From positions 5,328,501-5,392,500 of the forward strand of contig NZ_CP152412.1 in NCBI RefSeq assembly GCF_038957035.1: a stretch of 64,000 nucleotides of DNA, read 5' to 3'. The notes beneath the pieces were generated by a model. It was given only the letters and a program-made list of their open reading frames with translations. It was not told where the DNA came from and did no database searches. The position numbers and the translations under genes were made by a program. Source of the DNA: Bradyrhizobium sp. B097 (GTDB lineage: Bacteria; Pseudomonadota; Alphaproteobacteria; Rhizobiales; Xanthobacteraceae). Positions 53,949 through 62,075 of the stretch are shown one piece after another. Within the stretch, counting starts at the first letter, position 1, and each line of letters starts with the position of its first letter.

Positions 53949-54545
53949 ATGTCCGCACCCGATACCAACGCCGACGGCAAACCCCGCCGCCTGATGCACC
54001 TCCGCTCCGTCGAATGTCTCGGCTACCTCCGTGACGACGGGCTGTGGGAAGTCGAGGCGCGGCTGGTCGACACCAAGCCTTATGCGCGGCAGGACAGGCA
54101 TCGCGGCCTGCAGCAGCCCGACGATCCCGTGCACGACATCAGGCTGCGGCTCGCGGTCGACGACAGCTTCACGATCCGCGAGACCGGCACCACGATGGCC
54201 TCGACGCCCTACCCGTCCTGCCTCGACGTCGAAGGCATCCTGCAGCGCCTGGTCGGCGAACGCATCGGCAAGGGCTGGCGAGAACTGGTCCGCCGCAAGA
54301 TCGGCAGACTGGAGACGTGCACCCATCTGGCCGAGCTGCTGGGCCCGGCGGTGACGACGCTGTTCCAGACCGCGACCTCAGGCAAGGACCCGCAGGGCCG
54401 CGGCGCGCTCGATCACCAGCAGGGCGCCACCGAGCCGCCGTTCTTCGTCGGCGGCTGCTATTCGTGGCGGCTGGACGGACCTGTCGTGGCCGAGACATTC
54501 CCGCAGTTCGCAAAGAAGCCTGTCGAGGTGAAGCAGGGTTCGTGA
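53949..54545 (+). CDS. DUF2889 protein
   Basis: 198 residues. LMHLRSVECLGYLRDDGLWE, VEARLVDTKPYA and the segments HDIRLRLAVDDSFTIRETGT and CTHLAELLGPAVTTLFQTAT are the DUF2889 pattern, including a conserved Cys-Thr-His. No signal or membrane helix. The family often accompanies acyl-CoA or aromatic degradation genes; its function is not known. It follows the ligase by 91 bases. Confidence 0.85.
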   Translation: MSAPDTNADGKPRRLMHLRSVECLGYLRDDGLWEVEARLVDTKPYARQDRHRGLQQPDDPVHDIRLRLAVDDSFTIRETGTTMASTPYPSCLDVEGILQRLVGERIGKGWRELVRRKIGRLETCTHLAELLGPAVTTLFQTATSGKDPQGRGALDHQQGATEPPFFVGGCYSWRLDGPVVAETFPQFAKKPVEVKQGS

Positions 54546-54602
54546 GCGGCGCCACGGCCGCTGCCTGCTTGATACTCTGTGAGAAGCAATCAGGGGGTCA
54601 AC

Positions 54603-55154
54603 GTGGAGAAGTACGGCGCCGGGTCGATCGTCGTCTCTGACTATGACCCCAACTGGCCCGCATTGTTCGCGCAGGAGCGCACGCGGATCGAGCAGGCTCT
54701 CGGCGCGTTCGCATTGGCCATCGAGCATGTCGGCAGCACGGCCGTTCCAGGTCTCCCGTCGAAGCCCATCATCGACCTGCTGGTTGGCGTGCGCAGCCTC
54801 GAAGCGGCCGGGCAACGCTGCATCGAGCGGCTCGAGGCGCTCGGCTATATCTACATGCCGGACTACGCGTCGTGGATCCCCGGCGAACTGTTCTTCCGCA
54901 AAGGACCGCCGGGTCCGTGGACCCACCATCTGCACATGATGGAGCCGTCGCATCCGCGTTGGGAGGCACGCCTGGTGTTTCGCGATTATCTGCGCGCGCA
55001 CGGCGAGGTGGCACGCGCCTATGCCGAGATCAAGCGGGCCCTCGCCGCCTCCTCAAAAGACGACATCGAAGCCTATCGGACCGGCAAGGATGCTTTCGTC
55101 CAGGAGACCACAGCCAAGGCGTGGGCGTGGCGCACAGCGGCACGAGACCAATAG
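54603..55154 (+). CDS. GrpB-family protein
   Basis: 183 residues from a GTG at 54603 with AGGGGG seven bases upstream; another GTG at 54579 has no site. Signature blocks are VVSDYDPNWPALFAQERTRI, AIEHVGSTAVPGLPSKPIID, LLVGVRS and PWTHHLHMMEPSHPRWEARL. The fold is a nucleotidyltransferase-like domain of unknown activity. It stands between DUF2889 and EamA genes on the same strand. Confidence 0.88.
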   Translation: MEKYGAGSIVVSDYDPNWPALFAQERTRIEQALGAFALAIEHVGSTAVPGLPSKPIIDLLVGVRSLEAAGQRCIERLEALGYIYMPDYASWIPGELFFRKGPPGPWTHHLHMMEPSHPRWEARLVFRDYLRAHGEVARAYAEIKRALAASSKDDIEAYRTGKDAFVQETTAKAWAWRTAARDQ

Positions 55155-55281
55155 CACAAGCGGACCGCGGCAAGCCTGCACGTTCCTCGCCGAAGAAGAC
55201 CCTCGCATTTGGCTGCTGCGCCAACCAGCCCTGCGTCGCGATGGGTTGATCGATCCTGGCAGCTAACGTACTCGTCCGGGC

Positions 55282-56199
55282 ATGAACGAACACAAGGCCG
55301 GCGCCAAGCCTGCAGCCCTTCCTGATAAAAAAGCCATTCTGCTCGGGGTCGCATGCGGTCTCGGCGCGGCGCTGTGCTGGGCTCTCGGCTTCGTGGCGAC
55401 CCGGCACGGCCTGAAAGTCGGGTTCACCCCTGTGGATCTCCTGATGCATCGCTTCCTGTGGTCGGGCATCGTGTTCATCCCGCTCGTTGTGCGCGCCGGC
55501 CTGAAAGACCTCTGCGGCATCGGATGGGGCCGCGGCATGGCGCTGATGATGCTGGGCGGGCCGGTGATGTCGCTCATCAGCTATGCCGGCTTCGTGTTCG
55601 TGCCCCTCGGGCATGGCAGCGTGATCCAGCCTTCCTGCGCGACCCTGGGCGGACTGTTCCTCGCGGTCGTCCTGCTGAAGGAACAGATCTCACCCTCACG
55701 GGTCGCCGGCGCCGTCGTCATCGTGATCGGGCTTGCCGTGATCGGGAGCGAGTCGATCGGCCATATGGGATTGAGCGCCGTGATGGGCGATCTGATCTTC
55801 GTTACGACCGGATTGATGTTTGCAGGCTTCGCCACACTGGTACGCTACTGGCGGGTGTCTGCGTTCTCGGTGGCGACCGTCATCAGCGTGCTGTCGCTCT
55901 CGCTGTTTCCGCTGTATGCCGCCTCGGGCGGGCTGGCACGCGATGCGGCCATCGGCCTGAACGAGAATGCGCTGCAGGCCGTCGCCCAGGGCATCCTGGC
56001 CGGGCCCGCAGCCATGTATTTGTTCGCGCTGTCGATCCAGCGGCTCGGAGTAGCCCGCGCGGCCGTATTTCCCGCGACCGTGCCGGTGCTGACCTTGCTG
56101 TTGGGCTGGCTCCTGATCGGCGAGCCGCCGACCACGCTGCAGGCGGCCGGATTGGTCACGGTGTTGGCCGGGTTCTACCTCGCGCAACGTCAGAGCTAG
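55282..56199 (+). CDS. EamA/DMT-superfamily metabolite transporter
   Basis: 305 residues with ten helices in two five-helix repeats. The first EamA block is ACGLGAALCWALGFVATRHG, and the second starts near GLSAVMGDLIFVTTGLMFAG. The GxPxT-like region near ARAAVFPATVPVLTLLLGWL fits. It may export amino acids or other small metabolites; the substrate is unknown. The stop overlaps the convergent AhpD-like gene by four bases. Confidence 0.9.
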   Translation: MNEHKAGAKPAALPDKKAILLGVACGLGAALCWALGFVATRHGLKVGFTPVDLLMHRFLWSGIVFIPLVVRAGLKDLCGIGWGRGMALMMLGGPVMSLISYAGFVFVPLGHGSVIQPSCATLGGLFLAVVLLKEQISPSRVAGAVVIVIGLAVIGSESIGHMGLSAVMGDLIFVTTGLMFAGFATLVRYWRVSAFSVATVISVLSLSLFPLYAASGGLARDAAIGLNENALQAVAQGILAGPAAMYLFALSIQRLGVARAAVFPATVPVLTLLLGWLLIGEPPTTLQAAGLVTVLAGFYLAQRQS

Positions 56200-56657
56200 C
56201 TCGTCAGCTCGCGAACGGCCTGCGGCGGATTGCGGAAGCCGATTGCGATCCGGTTGTAGGTGTTCATCAGGCCGATCGCGATGGTCAGGTCGACCAGCTG
56301 CATCTCGTTGAACACCGCGCGGGCCGCCTGGTAATCGGCATCCGGGATCGCGGTCTCCGCCACGCGCGTGACGATTTCGGCCCAGGCCAGCGCTGCGCGC
56401 TCCTCGGCGTCGAACAGAACCTCCGCCTCGCGCCAGACCTGCAACAGCGCCAGCTTCTCGACCGCAACGCCCATTTTCTGCAAGCTGCGCGTATGCATGT
56501 CGAGGCAATAGGCACAGCCGTTGATCTGCGAGATGCGCAGGTAGACGAGCTCGATCAGCGTCGCCGGGAGGCCGCATTGCGTGAGGTAGCCGTAGACGCC
56601 ACCAAGCGCCTTGATGCCCGCGGGCGCGACCTTGTTGTAATCGATCCGTATGCTCAC
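56196..56657 (-). CDS. AhpD-like carboxymuconolactone decarboxylase-family protein
   Basis: 153 residues from a GTG at 56657. The redox motif is QINGCAYCLDMHTRSLQKMG with Cys48, Cys51 and His55. LNEMQLVDLTIAIGLMNTYN style sequence (here FNEMQLVDLTIAIGLMNTYN) and RIAIGFRNPP end the fold, close to proteins labelled alkylhydroperoxidase AhpD. It overlaps the upstream cupin gene by four bases (GTGA), so the two are coupled. Peroxide or radical defence is likely. Confidence 0.9.
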   Translation of the reverse strand: MSIRIDYNKVAPAGIKALGGVYGYLTQCGLPATLIELVYLRISQINGCAYCLDMHTRSLQKMGVAVEKLALLQVWREAEVLFDAEERAALAWAEIVTRVAETAIPDADYQAARAVFNEMQLVDLTIAIGLMNTYNRIAIGFRNPPQAVRELTS

Positions 56658-57061
56658 GGCTTGTGCCCTTCCTTGTCGAAGACGGTCAGCGCCTTGTCGT
56701 TGCTGTCGACGACGAACACGGCAAGGATCTTGGCCGGCTCGGTCGCGCTGGCGTTTCGCCCGAGCACGTGATGGGCGCCGGGCGGCTCGAAGAAGCTGTC
56801 GCCGGCCCGATAGATGTGCGCGGCCTCGCCCTCCAGCTGGCTCTCGATCGCGCCCTGGAGCACGTAGACATAGAGAAACGCCGACTTGGCATGATGATGC
56901 GGCGCCGACGGCTCGCCCGGCGGGAAATTGACCTCGACCGCGATCAGCGACTTGCCGGGAATGTTGGTGATGGCATGCTCGAATTTCGGCGTCACCGATT
57001 GCGCTTTTGCCGGCGTCGCAAGCGCGGCGCAGGCCAGCAGCGCCATCCATGAATTCTTCAT
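56654..57061 (-). CDS. Exported cupin-domain protein
   Basis: 135 residues from the ATG at 57061 with GGAGG six bases upstream; a longer frame to 57316 runs into the divergent gene. The signal peptide is about 1-20 (NSWMALLACAALATPAKAQS). The single cupin barrel has the metal motif APHHHAKSAFLYVYVLQGAI with a His cluster, and motif 2 FFEPPGAHHVLG. It may bind a metal in the periplasm. It shares an operon with the AhpD-like gene and faces a MocR regulator. Confidence 0.88.
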   Translation of the reverse strand: MKNSWMALLACAALATPAKAQSVTPKFEHAITNIPGKSLIAVEVNFPPGEPSAPHHHAKSAFLYVYVLQGAIESQLEGEAAHIYRAGDSFFEPPGAHHVLGRNASATEPAKILAVFVVDSNDKALTVFDKEGHKP

Positions 57062-57132
57062 CTCGTGCCTCCATTGCTGACGGATAAATGCGAGCGCGCG
57101 GGCGTGAAAAGAAGCACCAAGAATGAACCGAA

Positions 57133-57144
57133 TTGGTGTACCAC
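57133..57144. promoter_or_regulatory. Inverted half-sites TTGGTGTACCA, candidate MocR/GntR operator
   Basis: TGGT-GT-ACCA lies between the divergent cupin and MocR genes, six bases before the chosen MocR ATG. Short TGGT/ACCA half-sites are typical of GntR-type regulators, so autoregulation is plausible. Confidence 0.4.
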
Positions 57145-57149
57145 GGGCC

Positions 57150-58601
57150 ATGCCCAACCCGCTTCCCATCGCGCTCGACCGCTCGGCCAGGACGCCGCTT
57201 TCGGAGCAGATACGCAAGGCGATTGCGGCGGCGATCGACAATGGCGTGCTGGTGCCGGGCGCCCGGCTGCCGTCATGGCTCGACCTTGCCGCGCAGCTCG
57301 GCGTTGCGCGCGGCACCGTGCGGACCGCTTACGACAAGTTGGCGGACGCCCAGCACATCGTGTCGTCGAAGGCGAACGGCACCACCGTCGCCAGGCGGCC
57401 GAGGAAGGCTGCAAAACCCGATGCGCCGATCGTTCCGGGATCGGTCGTGGAGATGTTTCATGACCTGAGCGGTCAAGGACATTTCCGGATGGGCGTCCCC
57501 GCGCAGGACGCTCTCCCCGCAAAGCTGCTGGCGCGAATCCGCGCGCGCGCCGTGCGGGCGGAGTTGAGCGCGGTGACCCGCACCATCGATCCGCGCGGCG
57601 AGCTCGAATTGCGGCGGGAGATCGCGGCGCACCTCGCGATCGCGCGCGGGCTTGAATGCTCGCCTGCGCAGATCGTCATCACCTCGGGCTTCAGCGGCGG
57701 ACTTGGCCTCGCGTTGCGCGTGCTCGGCCTCGAAGGCCGCCGCGCATGGATGGAAGACCCGGGATTTCCATTGACCCGAAAGGGGCTCGAGCTCGCCCGG
57801 CTGGAGCTCGCCCCGATCCCTGTCGACGGCGACGGCGTCGACGTCGACCACGGCCTCAGGCACGCGCCCGACGCGGCGCTCGCGGTCGTGACGCCGGGAC
57901 AGCAGGCGCCGCTCGGGCCGCCGCTGTCACTGAGGCGTCGCGCGCAACTGCTCGATTGGGCCGCGCAAACCGGCGCCTGGATCATCGAGGACGACTATCT
58001 CGGCGAGCTGCAGCTCGATGGCCGCGCCGCGCCCGCGCTGGCCTCGCTCGACCGCGCCGGCCGGGTGATTCATCTCGGCTCCTTTAGCAAGACGATCTCG
58101 CCGACGCTTCGGCTCGGCTTCCTGGTTGCGCCCGAGCAATTGGCGGCGCAGTTCGCCGATGTCGCGACATGCCTCGCCCCTGCTCCGGGACCAGCCGTGC
58201 AGCTTTCCACCGCCGAGTTCATGCGTGACGGCCACTACATCCGTCACCTCCGGCGAACCAAGCGGACCTATAGCGAGCGCCGCGACGCATTGACGGCTGC
58301 ACTGCGGCCATGCAGCAACGTGCGAGTGGCCGGCCTTGCGGTGATGCTGACGCTGCCCGACAAGGTCGACGATCTCGCGATCGCGCGGCAGGTGCTCGCG
58401 CATGGGCTGGCGCCCGCTCCGCTCTCGCCCTGGTATCTCTCACCGAAGCGGGCGCAGTCGGGCTTGCTGCTCGGCATTGCAACCATGCCCGATCGCGGCG
58501 TTCAGACCGCCTGCAAGCGTCTGTTCGAGGCGATCCGTGCCGAAGGTCGCACTCAAGGCGCGCCGGCCGCGCGCCGCGTCAGGAAATCCGCAGCCCGGTG
58601 A
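57150..58601 (+). CDS. MocR-type regulator (GntR winged helix fused to aminotransferase fold)
   Basis: 483 residues if begun at the ATG at 57150; an ATG at 57123 would add nine residues and cover the operator-like site. The winged helix is at about 5-75 (PLSEQIRKAIAAAIDNGVLV, SWLDLAAQLGVARGTVRTAY, DKLADAQHIV). The fold type I aminotransferase domain follows, with PLP lysine in GSFSKTISPTLRLGF. MocR proteins use PLP to sense vitamin B6 or amino compounds. The most likely target is the divergent cupin-AhpD pair. Confidence 0.9.
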   Translation: MPNPLPIALDRSARTPLSEQIRKAIAAAIDNGVLVPGARLPSWLDLAAQLGVARGTVRTAYDKLADAQHIVSSKANGTTVARRPRKAAKPDAPIVPGSVVEMFHDLSGQGHFRMGVPAQDALPAKLLARIRARAVRAELSAVTRTIDPRGELELRREIAAHLAIARGLECSPAQIVITSGFSGGLGLALRVLGLEGRRAWMEDPGFPLTRKGLELARLELAPIPVDGDGVDVDHGLRHAPDAALAVVTPGQQAPLGPPLSLRRRAQLLDWAAQTGAWIIEDDYLGELQLDGRAAPALASLDRAGRVIHLGSFSKTISPTLRLGFLVAPEQLAAQFADVATCLAPAPGPAVQLSTAEFMRDGHYIRHLRRTKRTYSERRDALTAALRPCSNVRVAGLAVMLTLPDKVDDLAIARQVLAHGLAPAPLSPWYLSPKRAQSGLLLGIATMPDRGVQTACKRLFEAIRAEGRTQGAPAARRVRKSAAR

Positions 58602-59406
58602 GCGCAAGGCTCAATGCCTTTAGCCGCTTGCGCGCCTCGGCATCATAGGCTTGGGCATGGGCGCGCGCCTCGCGCTTGCCGTCGAAGAACAGCCCGCTTT
58701 TTTCGGCGACGTCGTCGTCCTGAACCAGGCGCAAAATGGCGTCGCCGCCCTGCTCGACGGTCGAGATCGGCGTGGCACCGCTGGCGCGCACCATGGTCGT
58801 GTTCATGTAGGTCGCCGGATGCAGCGAATTGACGGTTACGCCGGAGCCTTCGAGCTCGGCGGCGAGGTCGATGGTGAACATGATCTGCGACAGCTTGCTC
58901 TGCGCATAGGCGCGGGCGCCGCTGTAGTTCCTGGTGATCATCACATCGCCGAAATCAATCGGGTGCTGGCCGAGCGAAGCAACATTGACGATGCGCGCCG
59001 GCGTGCTCGCCTTGAGCCGCGGCAGCAAGAGATGCGCGAGCAGGAAGCCGGCGAGATAGTTCACCGCGAAGCGCAGCTCGTGGCCGTCCTTGCTGGTCTG
59101 CCGCGCCGGCCCGTCGTTCTGTGAGCCGATGCCGGCATTGCTGACCAGAACATCGAGGCGCTCCTGGTCGTCGAGCACCAGCTGGGCGAACTCGCGGACC
59201 TCGGCGAGCGAGGACAGATCGGCCTGATAGAACATCGGCTCGCGACCGGAGACCCGCTTGATCTCGTCGGCAAGGGTCTGCGCCCGTTTGGTATCGCGGC
59301 CGTGGATCAGGACCCGGGCGCCGGCGGATGCCAGCTTCATCGCCACGTAGCGGCCGACGCCATCGGTGGAACCGGTGATCAGCACGGTCTTGCCTGCCAT
59401 ATTCAT
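58579..59406 (-). CDS. Short-chain dehydrogenase/reductase (retinol dehydrogenase-like)
   Basis: 275 residues from the ATG at 59406, eight bases from AAGGG; an ATG at 59412 is closer than usual. The cofactor motif is VLITGSTDGVGRYVAMKLAS, the core NAG is in VLVSNAGIGSQ, the catalytic Ser in RIVNVASLGQ and Tyr-x3-Lys in AYAQSKLSQIMF. LHPATYMNTTMVRASG follows as in the retinol/oxidoreductase branch. Substrate unknown. Its 3' end overlaps that of the MocR gene by 23 bases. Confidence 0.9.
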   Translation of the reverse strand: MNMAGKTVLITGSTDGVGRYVAMKLASAGARVLIHGRDTKRAQTLADEIKRVSGREPMFYQADLSSLAEVREFAQLVLDDQERLDVLVSNAGIGSQNDGPARQTSKDGHELRFAVNYLAGFLLAHLLLPRLKASTPARIVNVASLGQHPIDFGDVMITRNYSGARAYAQSKLSQIMFTIDLAAELEGSGVTVNSLHPATYMNTTMVRASGATPISTVEQGGDAILRLVQDDDVAEKSGLFFDGKREARAHAQAYDAEARKRLKALSLALTGLRIS

Positions 59407-59671
59407 GGACATAGCCCTTCGCTCGTTCTCCCAGCGTTGCGACTAAAGATAAATGCGCAGTCTGGACTTTGCCATGGCATGCCGCGGCGCGATCAGGCCC
59501 AAAACGGCGCCGAAATGGCCCGCCCACGGCCCTCGTCCGCGGCCCCAAGTGTACACTCTGTCGCGCGGCCTGCGGTCGCGCGGCGCCGCGCCGCGCCTCA
59601 ACGTGAACACGTTCTGATATCGTCGGGATGAACGACAAGGCTAGGATCGGCAAGGGTCGGCAAGAATTGGA

Positions 59672-60016
59672 ATGTCCTCGACCATTCCAGACAGGTTCTC
59701 GCGGAAGGCTCCCTCGCTGGAGCCGTTCGGCATGCTCCTGTTATTCGCGGTGCTGACCGCGCTGCCTATCATCCTGACCGTTCGTCTGGTTGAGCCCGCA
59801 CTCGTGCTGCCCGCGCTCAGCCTGGTGTTGTTCGCAGAGGCAGCCATTGCCGCGCTGGCGGCGCGCGTGATCCACATGCGTGCGAGCGTGGCGAACCTGA
59901 CGCTGTGGGATTTTGCCGGAGCATTCACCTTCATGGGGTGTGCGGCGGCAATCCTCGGCGAGCCGGATCAGGCGGCGCTGTTCTTCGAGGAACAGGCCGC
60001 GCTGCGTCCGGACTAG
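59672..60016 (+). CDS. Hypothetical membrane protein (114 aa)
   Basis: Three hydrophobic helices: about 18-38 (EPFGMLLLFAVLTALPIILT), 43-66 (ALVLPALSLVLFAEAAIAAL) and 75-95. The tail is acidic (EPDQAALFFEEQ). The composition is coherent and the frame uses host-like codons, but the family is not recognised. A repeat begins right at its stop codon. Confidence 0.65.
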   Translation: MSSTIPDRFSRKAPSLEPFGMLLLFAVLTALPIILTVRLVEPALVLPALSLVLFAEAAIAALAARVIHMRASVANLTLWDFAGAFTFMGCAAAILGEPDQAALFFEEQAALRPD

Positions 60017-60112
60017 CATGATCCGGAAAAGTGTGAAGCGGTTTTCCGAACAGATCATGCTCAAGCAAGAAGCGAAAGCGCGATGACGATTCATCGAAAT
60101 CTCATCGCGCTT
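60016..60112. repeat. GCATGATCCGGAAAAGTG family intergenic element, copy 2
   Basis: Begins GCATGATCCGGAAAAGTG and ends with a GCGCGATGACGATTCATC palindromic segment and ATCGCGCTT. It starts at the last base of the preceding gene and ends upstream of the riboswitch-like leader of the TerC gene. Confidence 0.8.
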
Positions 60113-60166
60113 GAGCGACCGTAAATCCCAGGCCGGGCCCCTCTGGCAGCCACAAGCTGCGATGTC

Positions 60167-60303
60167 GGACTGGAACTCAGTTGGAGTGGCCCTGCTTCGA
60201 CCCGCGACGCGGACACGCGCCGCGGTGGGTTTGCCGTCTACATGACGGCAACATCCTCTGTCGTCGAACGGTCCACTCCCCGACCTCAAGGGGAGCATTG
60301 CTG
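60167..60303 (+). ncRNA. Probable yybP-ykoY (manganese) riboswitch in the TerC leader
   Basis: Two adjacent helices: 60200-60230 (ACCC/GGGT closing, GCG/CGC, CGCG/CGCG with a GACA loop) and 60231-60251 (TTGCCGTC-TACAT-GACGGCAA). They are flanked by GGAGTGGC (60183) and GGCAACATCCTC (60247), which resemble the conserved GGGGAGTAGC and GTCAACATACTC loops of the Mn-sensing family. Downstream, CCACTCC (60273-60279) can pair either with GGAGTGG (60183-60189) or, through the overlapping CTCCCC (60276-60281), with the ribosome site GGGGAG (60290-60295). That is a translational on/off switch. TerC-family genes are classic targets of this riboswitch. The class assignment is inference. Confidence 0.62.
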
Positions 60304-60924
60304 ATGTCCGAACTGTTTTCACTCGACGCCCTCAGCGCCTTGCTGCAAGTCGTCGTCATCGACCTCGTGCTGGCCGCCGACAACGCGGTCGTGATCGGCC
60401 TTGCCGCGGCAGGCCTGCCGGCGAAGCAACGCGGCAAGGCGATCCTGATCGGCATCGGCGCCGCGACGCTGCTGCGCATCCTGTTCGCGCTGCTCGCCAC
60501 GCAATTGATGCAGATCGTCGGGCTCTTGCTGGCCGGCGGCATCCTGCTGCTGTGGGTGTGCTGGAAAATGTGGCGCGAGCTGCGCGCCACCGCGCATGAG
60601 ACGACGGCCGAGCATGCCGCCGATGGGGCGGAGGGACAGCGCAAGACGCTGTGGCAGGCCACGACCCAGATCGTCGTCGCCGACGTCTCGATGTCGCTCG
60701 ACAACGTGCTGGCGGTTGCGGGCGCGGCGCGCGAGCAGCCGATCGTGCTGGTGTTCGGCCTTGCGCTCTCGATCGCGATGATGGGCGCGGCCGCGACCTT
60801 CATCGCAAAACTGCTGCAGAACCACCGCTGGATCGCCTATGTCGGCCTCGCCGTGATCCTCTACGTCGCCGTCGACATGACCATTCGCGGCGCATCCGAG
60901 ATCGCGAAGGTCGCGCCGGCTTGA
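60304..60924 (+). CDS. TerC-family integral membrane protein (YjbE type), likely Mn2+ exporter
   Basis: 206 residues from the ATG at 60304 with GGGGAG eight bases upstream. Seven helices are expected. The two signature repeats are VVVIDLVLAADNAVVIGLAA with Asp26-Asn27, and IVVADVSMSLDNVLAVAGAA. These acidic sites are thought to handle a metal in TerC proteins, several of which exchange manganese. The leader looks like a manganese riboswitch, which supports a role in Mn homeostasis over tellurite resistance. Confidence 0.9.
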   Translation: MSELFSLDALSALLQVVVIDLVLAADNAVVIGLAAAGLPAKQRGKAILIGIGAATLLRILFALLATQLMQIVGLLLAGGILLLWVCWKMWRELRATAHETTAEHAADGAEGQRKTLWQATTQIVVADVSMSLDNVLAVAGAAREQPIVLVFGLALSIAMMGAAATFIAKLLQNHRWIAYVGLAVILYVAVDMTIRGASEIAKVAPA

Positions 60925-60940
60925 CGGCGGGCTCGTTGCA

Positions 60941-61062
60941 CCTCTCCCGCTTGCGGGGGAGGTCGGAACGCATCGTCGGATGCGTTCCGGGTGGGGGCTC
61001 TCTCCACGATATGACTCCTGGAGAGAGCCCCCACCCCAGCCCTCCCCCGCAAGCGGGAGAGG
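60941..61062. repeat. CCTCTCCCGCTT family intergenic element, copy 2
   Basis: Same outer and inner inverted parts as the copy at 49319-49439 with a few substitutions. It lies between the convergent TerC and RraA-like genes. Confidence 0.85.
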
Positions 61063-61104
61063 GAGCGCAGTTCTGTCGCGGCGGCCGATCGATCTCATCC
61101 AGCG

Positions 61105-61821
61105 TCAGTGGATTTCCGCCGAGCGCTTCAGCGCCTCCTTCAGCTTCTCGAGCGTGAAGTCCTTGCTGCGCGCGATGTCCAAGATCGGGGTCTCGCGGCG
61201 GCCGCAGAGTTCGGCGGCCTCGGGCAGCTTCGCCGCGATCTCGTAGGGAATCACGATCGCGCCGTGGCTGTCGGCGTGGATCAGGTCGTCGGAGCGCACC
61301 GTCATGCCGGCGACGCGGACCTCGCCGCCAAAGCTTTCGGCATGCACCCAGGCATGCGACGGGCCGATCGAGCCGGCCAGCGCCTGGAAGCCCGGCGCCC
61401 ATTGCGGAATGTCGCGGATCGAGCCGTCGGTGATGACGCCGAGGCAGCCGAGCGCCTTGTGCACGGCGCTCTGCACCTCGCCCCAGAACGCGCCGTAGCC
61501 GACATCGGGACCGTCGATGTCCTGGATCACGGAGATGCGCGGACCGAAACCGGTGCCGACATATTCATAATATTCGATGCGGCGCTTCGACTGCTCCTCG
61601 GCCGAGAGCCCGGACTTCAGCACCGAGCGGATCGCAACCGTGCGCGCATAGCCGACGATCGGCGGCAAGGTCGGGAACGGGCAGACCAGCGGCTTCACGG
61701 TGTAGCCGATCAGACGGCGCTCCGGCGCGACGACCTCCATCGCATTGCAGATCGTCGGCGTGTCGTAGCGCGCTAACGCCTCGAGGACGGACGCAGGCAG
61801 CGGGGCGGAAGCGGATGTCAC
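61105..61821 (-). CDS. RraA-like/HMG aldolase-family protein
   Basis: 238 residues from a GTG at 61821 with GGAGAG eight bases upstream; the long frame to 62019 crosses a repeat. LARYDTPTICNAMEVVAPER begins the family fold, and GVITDGSIRDIPQW carries the Arg-Asp pair that binds metal and substrate in HMG/CHA aldolases and marks the RraA superfamily. HADSHGAIVIPYEIAAKLPE fits the same group. It is longer than E. coli RraA (an RNase E inhibitor) and lies in the annotated ribonuclease-regulator-like branch; an aldolase or decarboxylase role is at least as likely. Confidence 0.85.
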   Translation of the reverse strand: MTSASAPLPASVLEALARYDTPTICNAMEVVAPERRLIGYTVKPLVCPFPTLPPIVGYARTVAIRSVLKSGLSAEEQSKRRIEYYEYVGTGFGPRISVIQDIDGPDVGYGAFWGEVQSAVHKALGCLGVITDGSIRDIPQWAPGFQALAGSIGPSHAWVHAESFGGEVRVAGMTVRSDDLIHADSHGAIVIPYEIAAKLPEAAELCGRRETPILDIARSKDFTLEKLKEALKRSAEIH

Positions 61822-61944
61822 GGCGTTTCTCTCCTGATTTTTGGCGTTCGCTGGGCCGTCCCAGCCTATAGCCGAGATCGCAGGCGAACCCAACCGAGCC
61901 ACGCTCATGGCTGATATTTGCTGGAGCGAAACAACTGCATCACC

Positions 61945-62055
61945 GTCACCCTGAGGTGGCCGCTTCTTCAGCGGCCCTCGAAGGGTCGACGGCCCGGTTG
62001 CGAGATCGAGGCCGTGCATCCTTCGAGGCTCGCTCCGCTCGCACCTCAGGATGAC
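61945..62055. repeat. GTCACCCTGAGGTG inverted-repeat intergenic element
   Basis: Ends GTCACCCTGAGGTG and CACCTCAGGATGAC are inverted with one change, and inner CCTCGAAGG/CCTTCGAGG parts pair. Single copy in the window, lying upstream of the RraA-like gene and downstream of pssA. Confidence 0.8.
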
Positions 62056-62075
62056 GGGTCAATCAGTGGGCGCGT

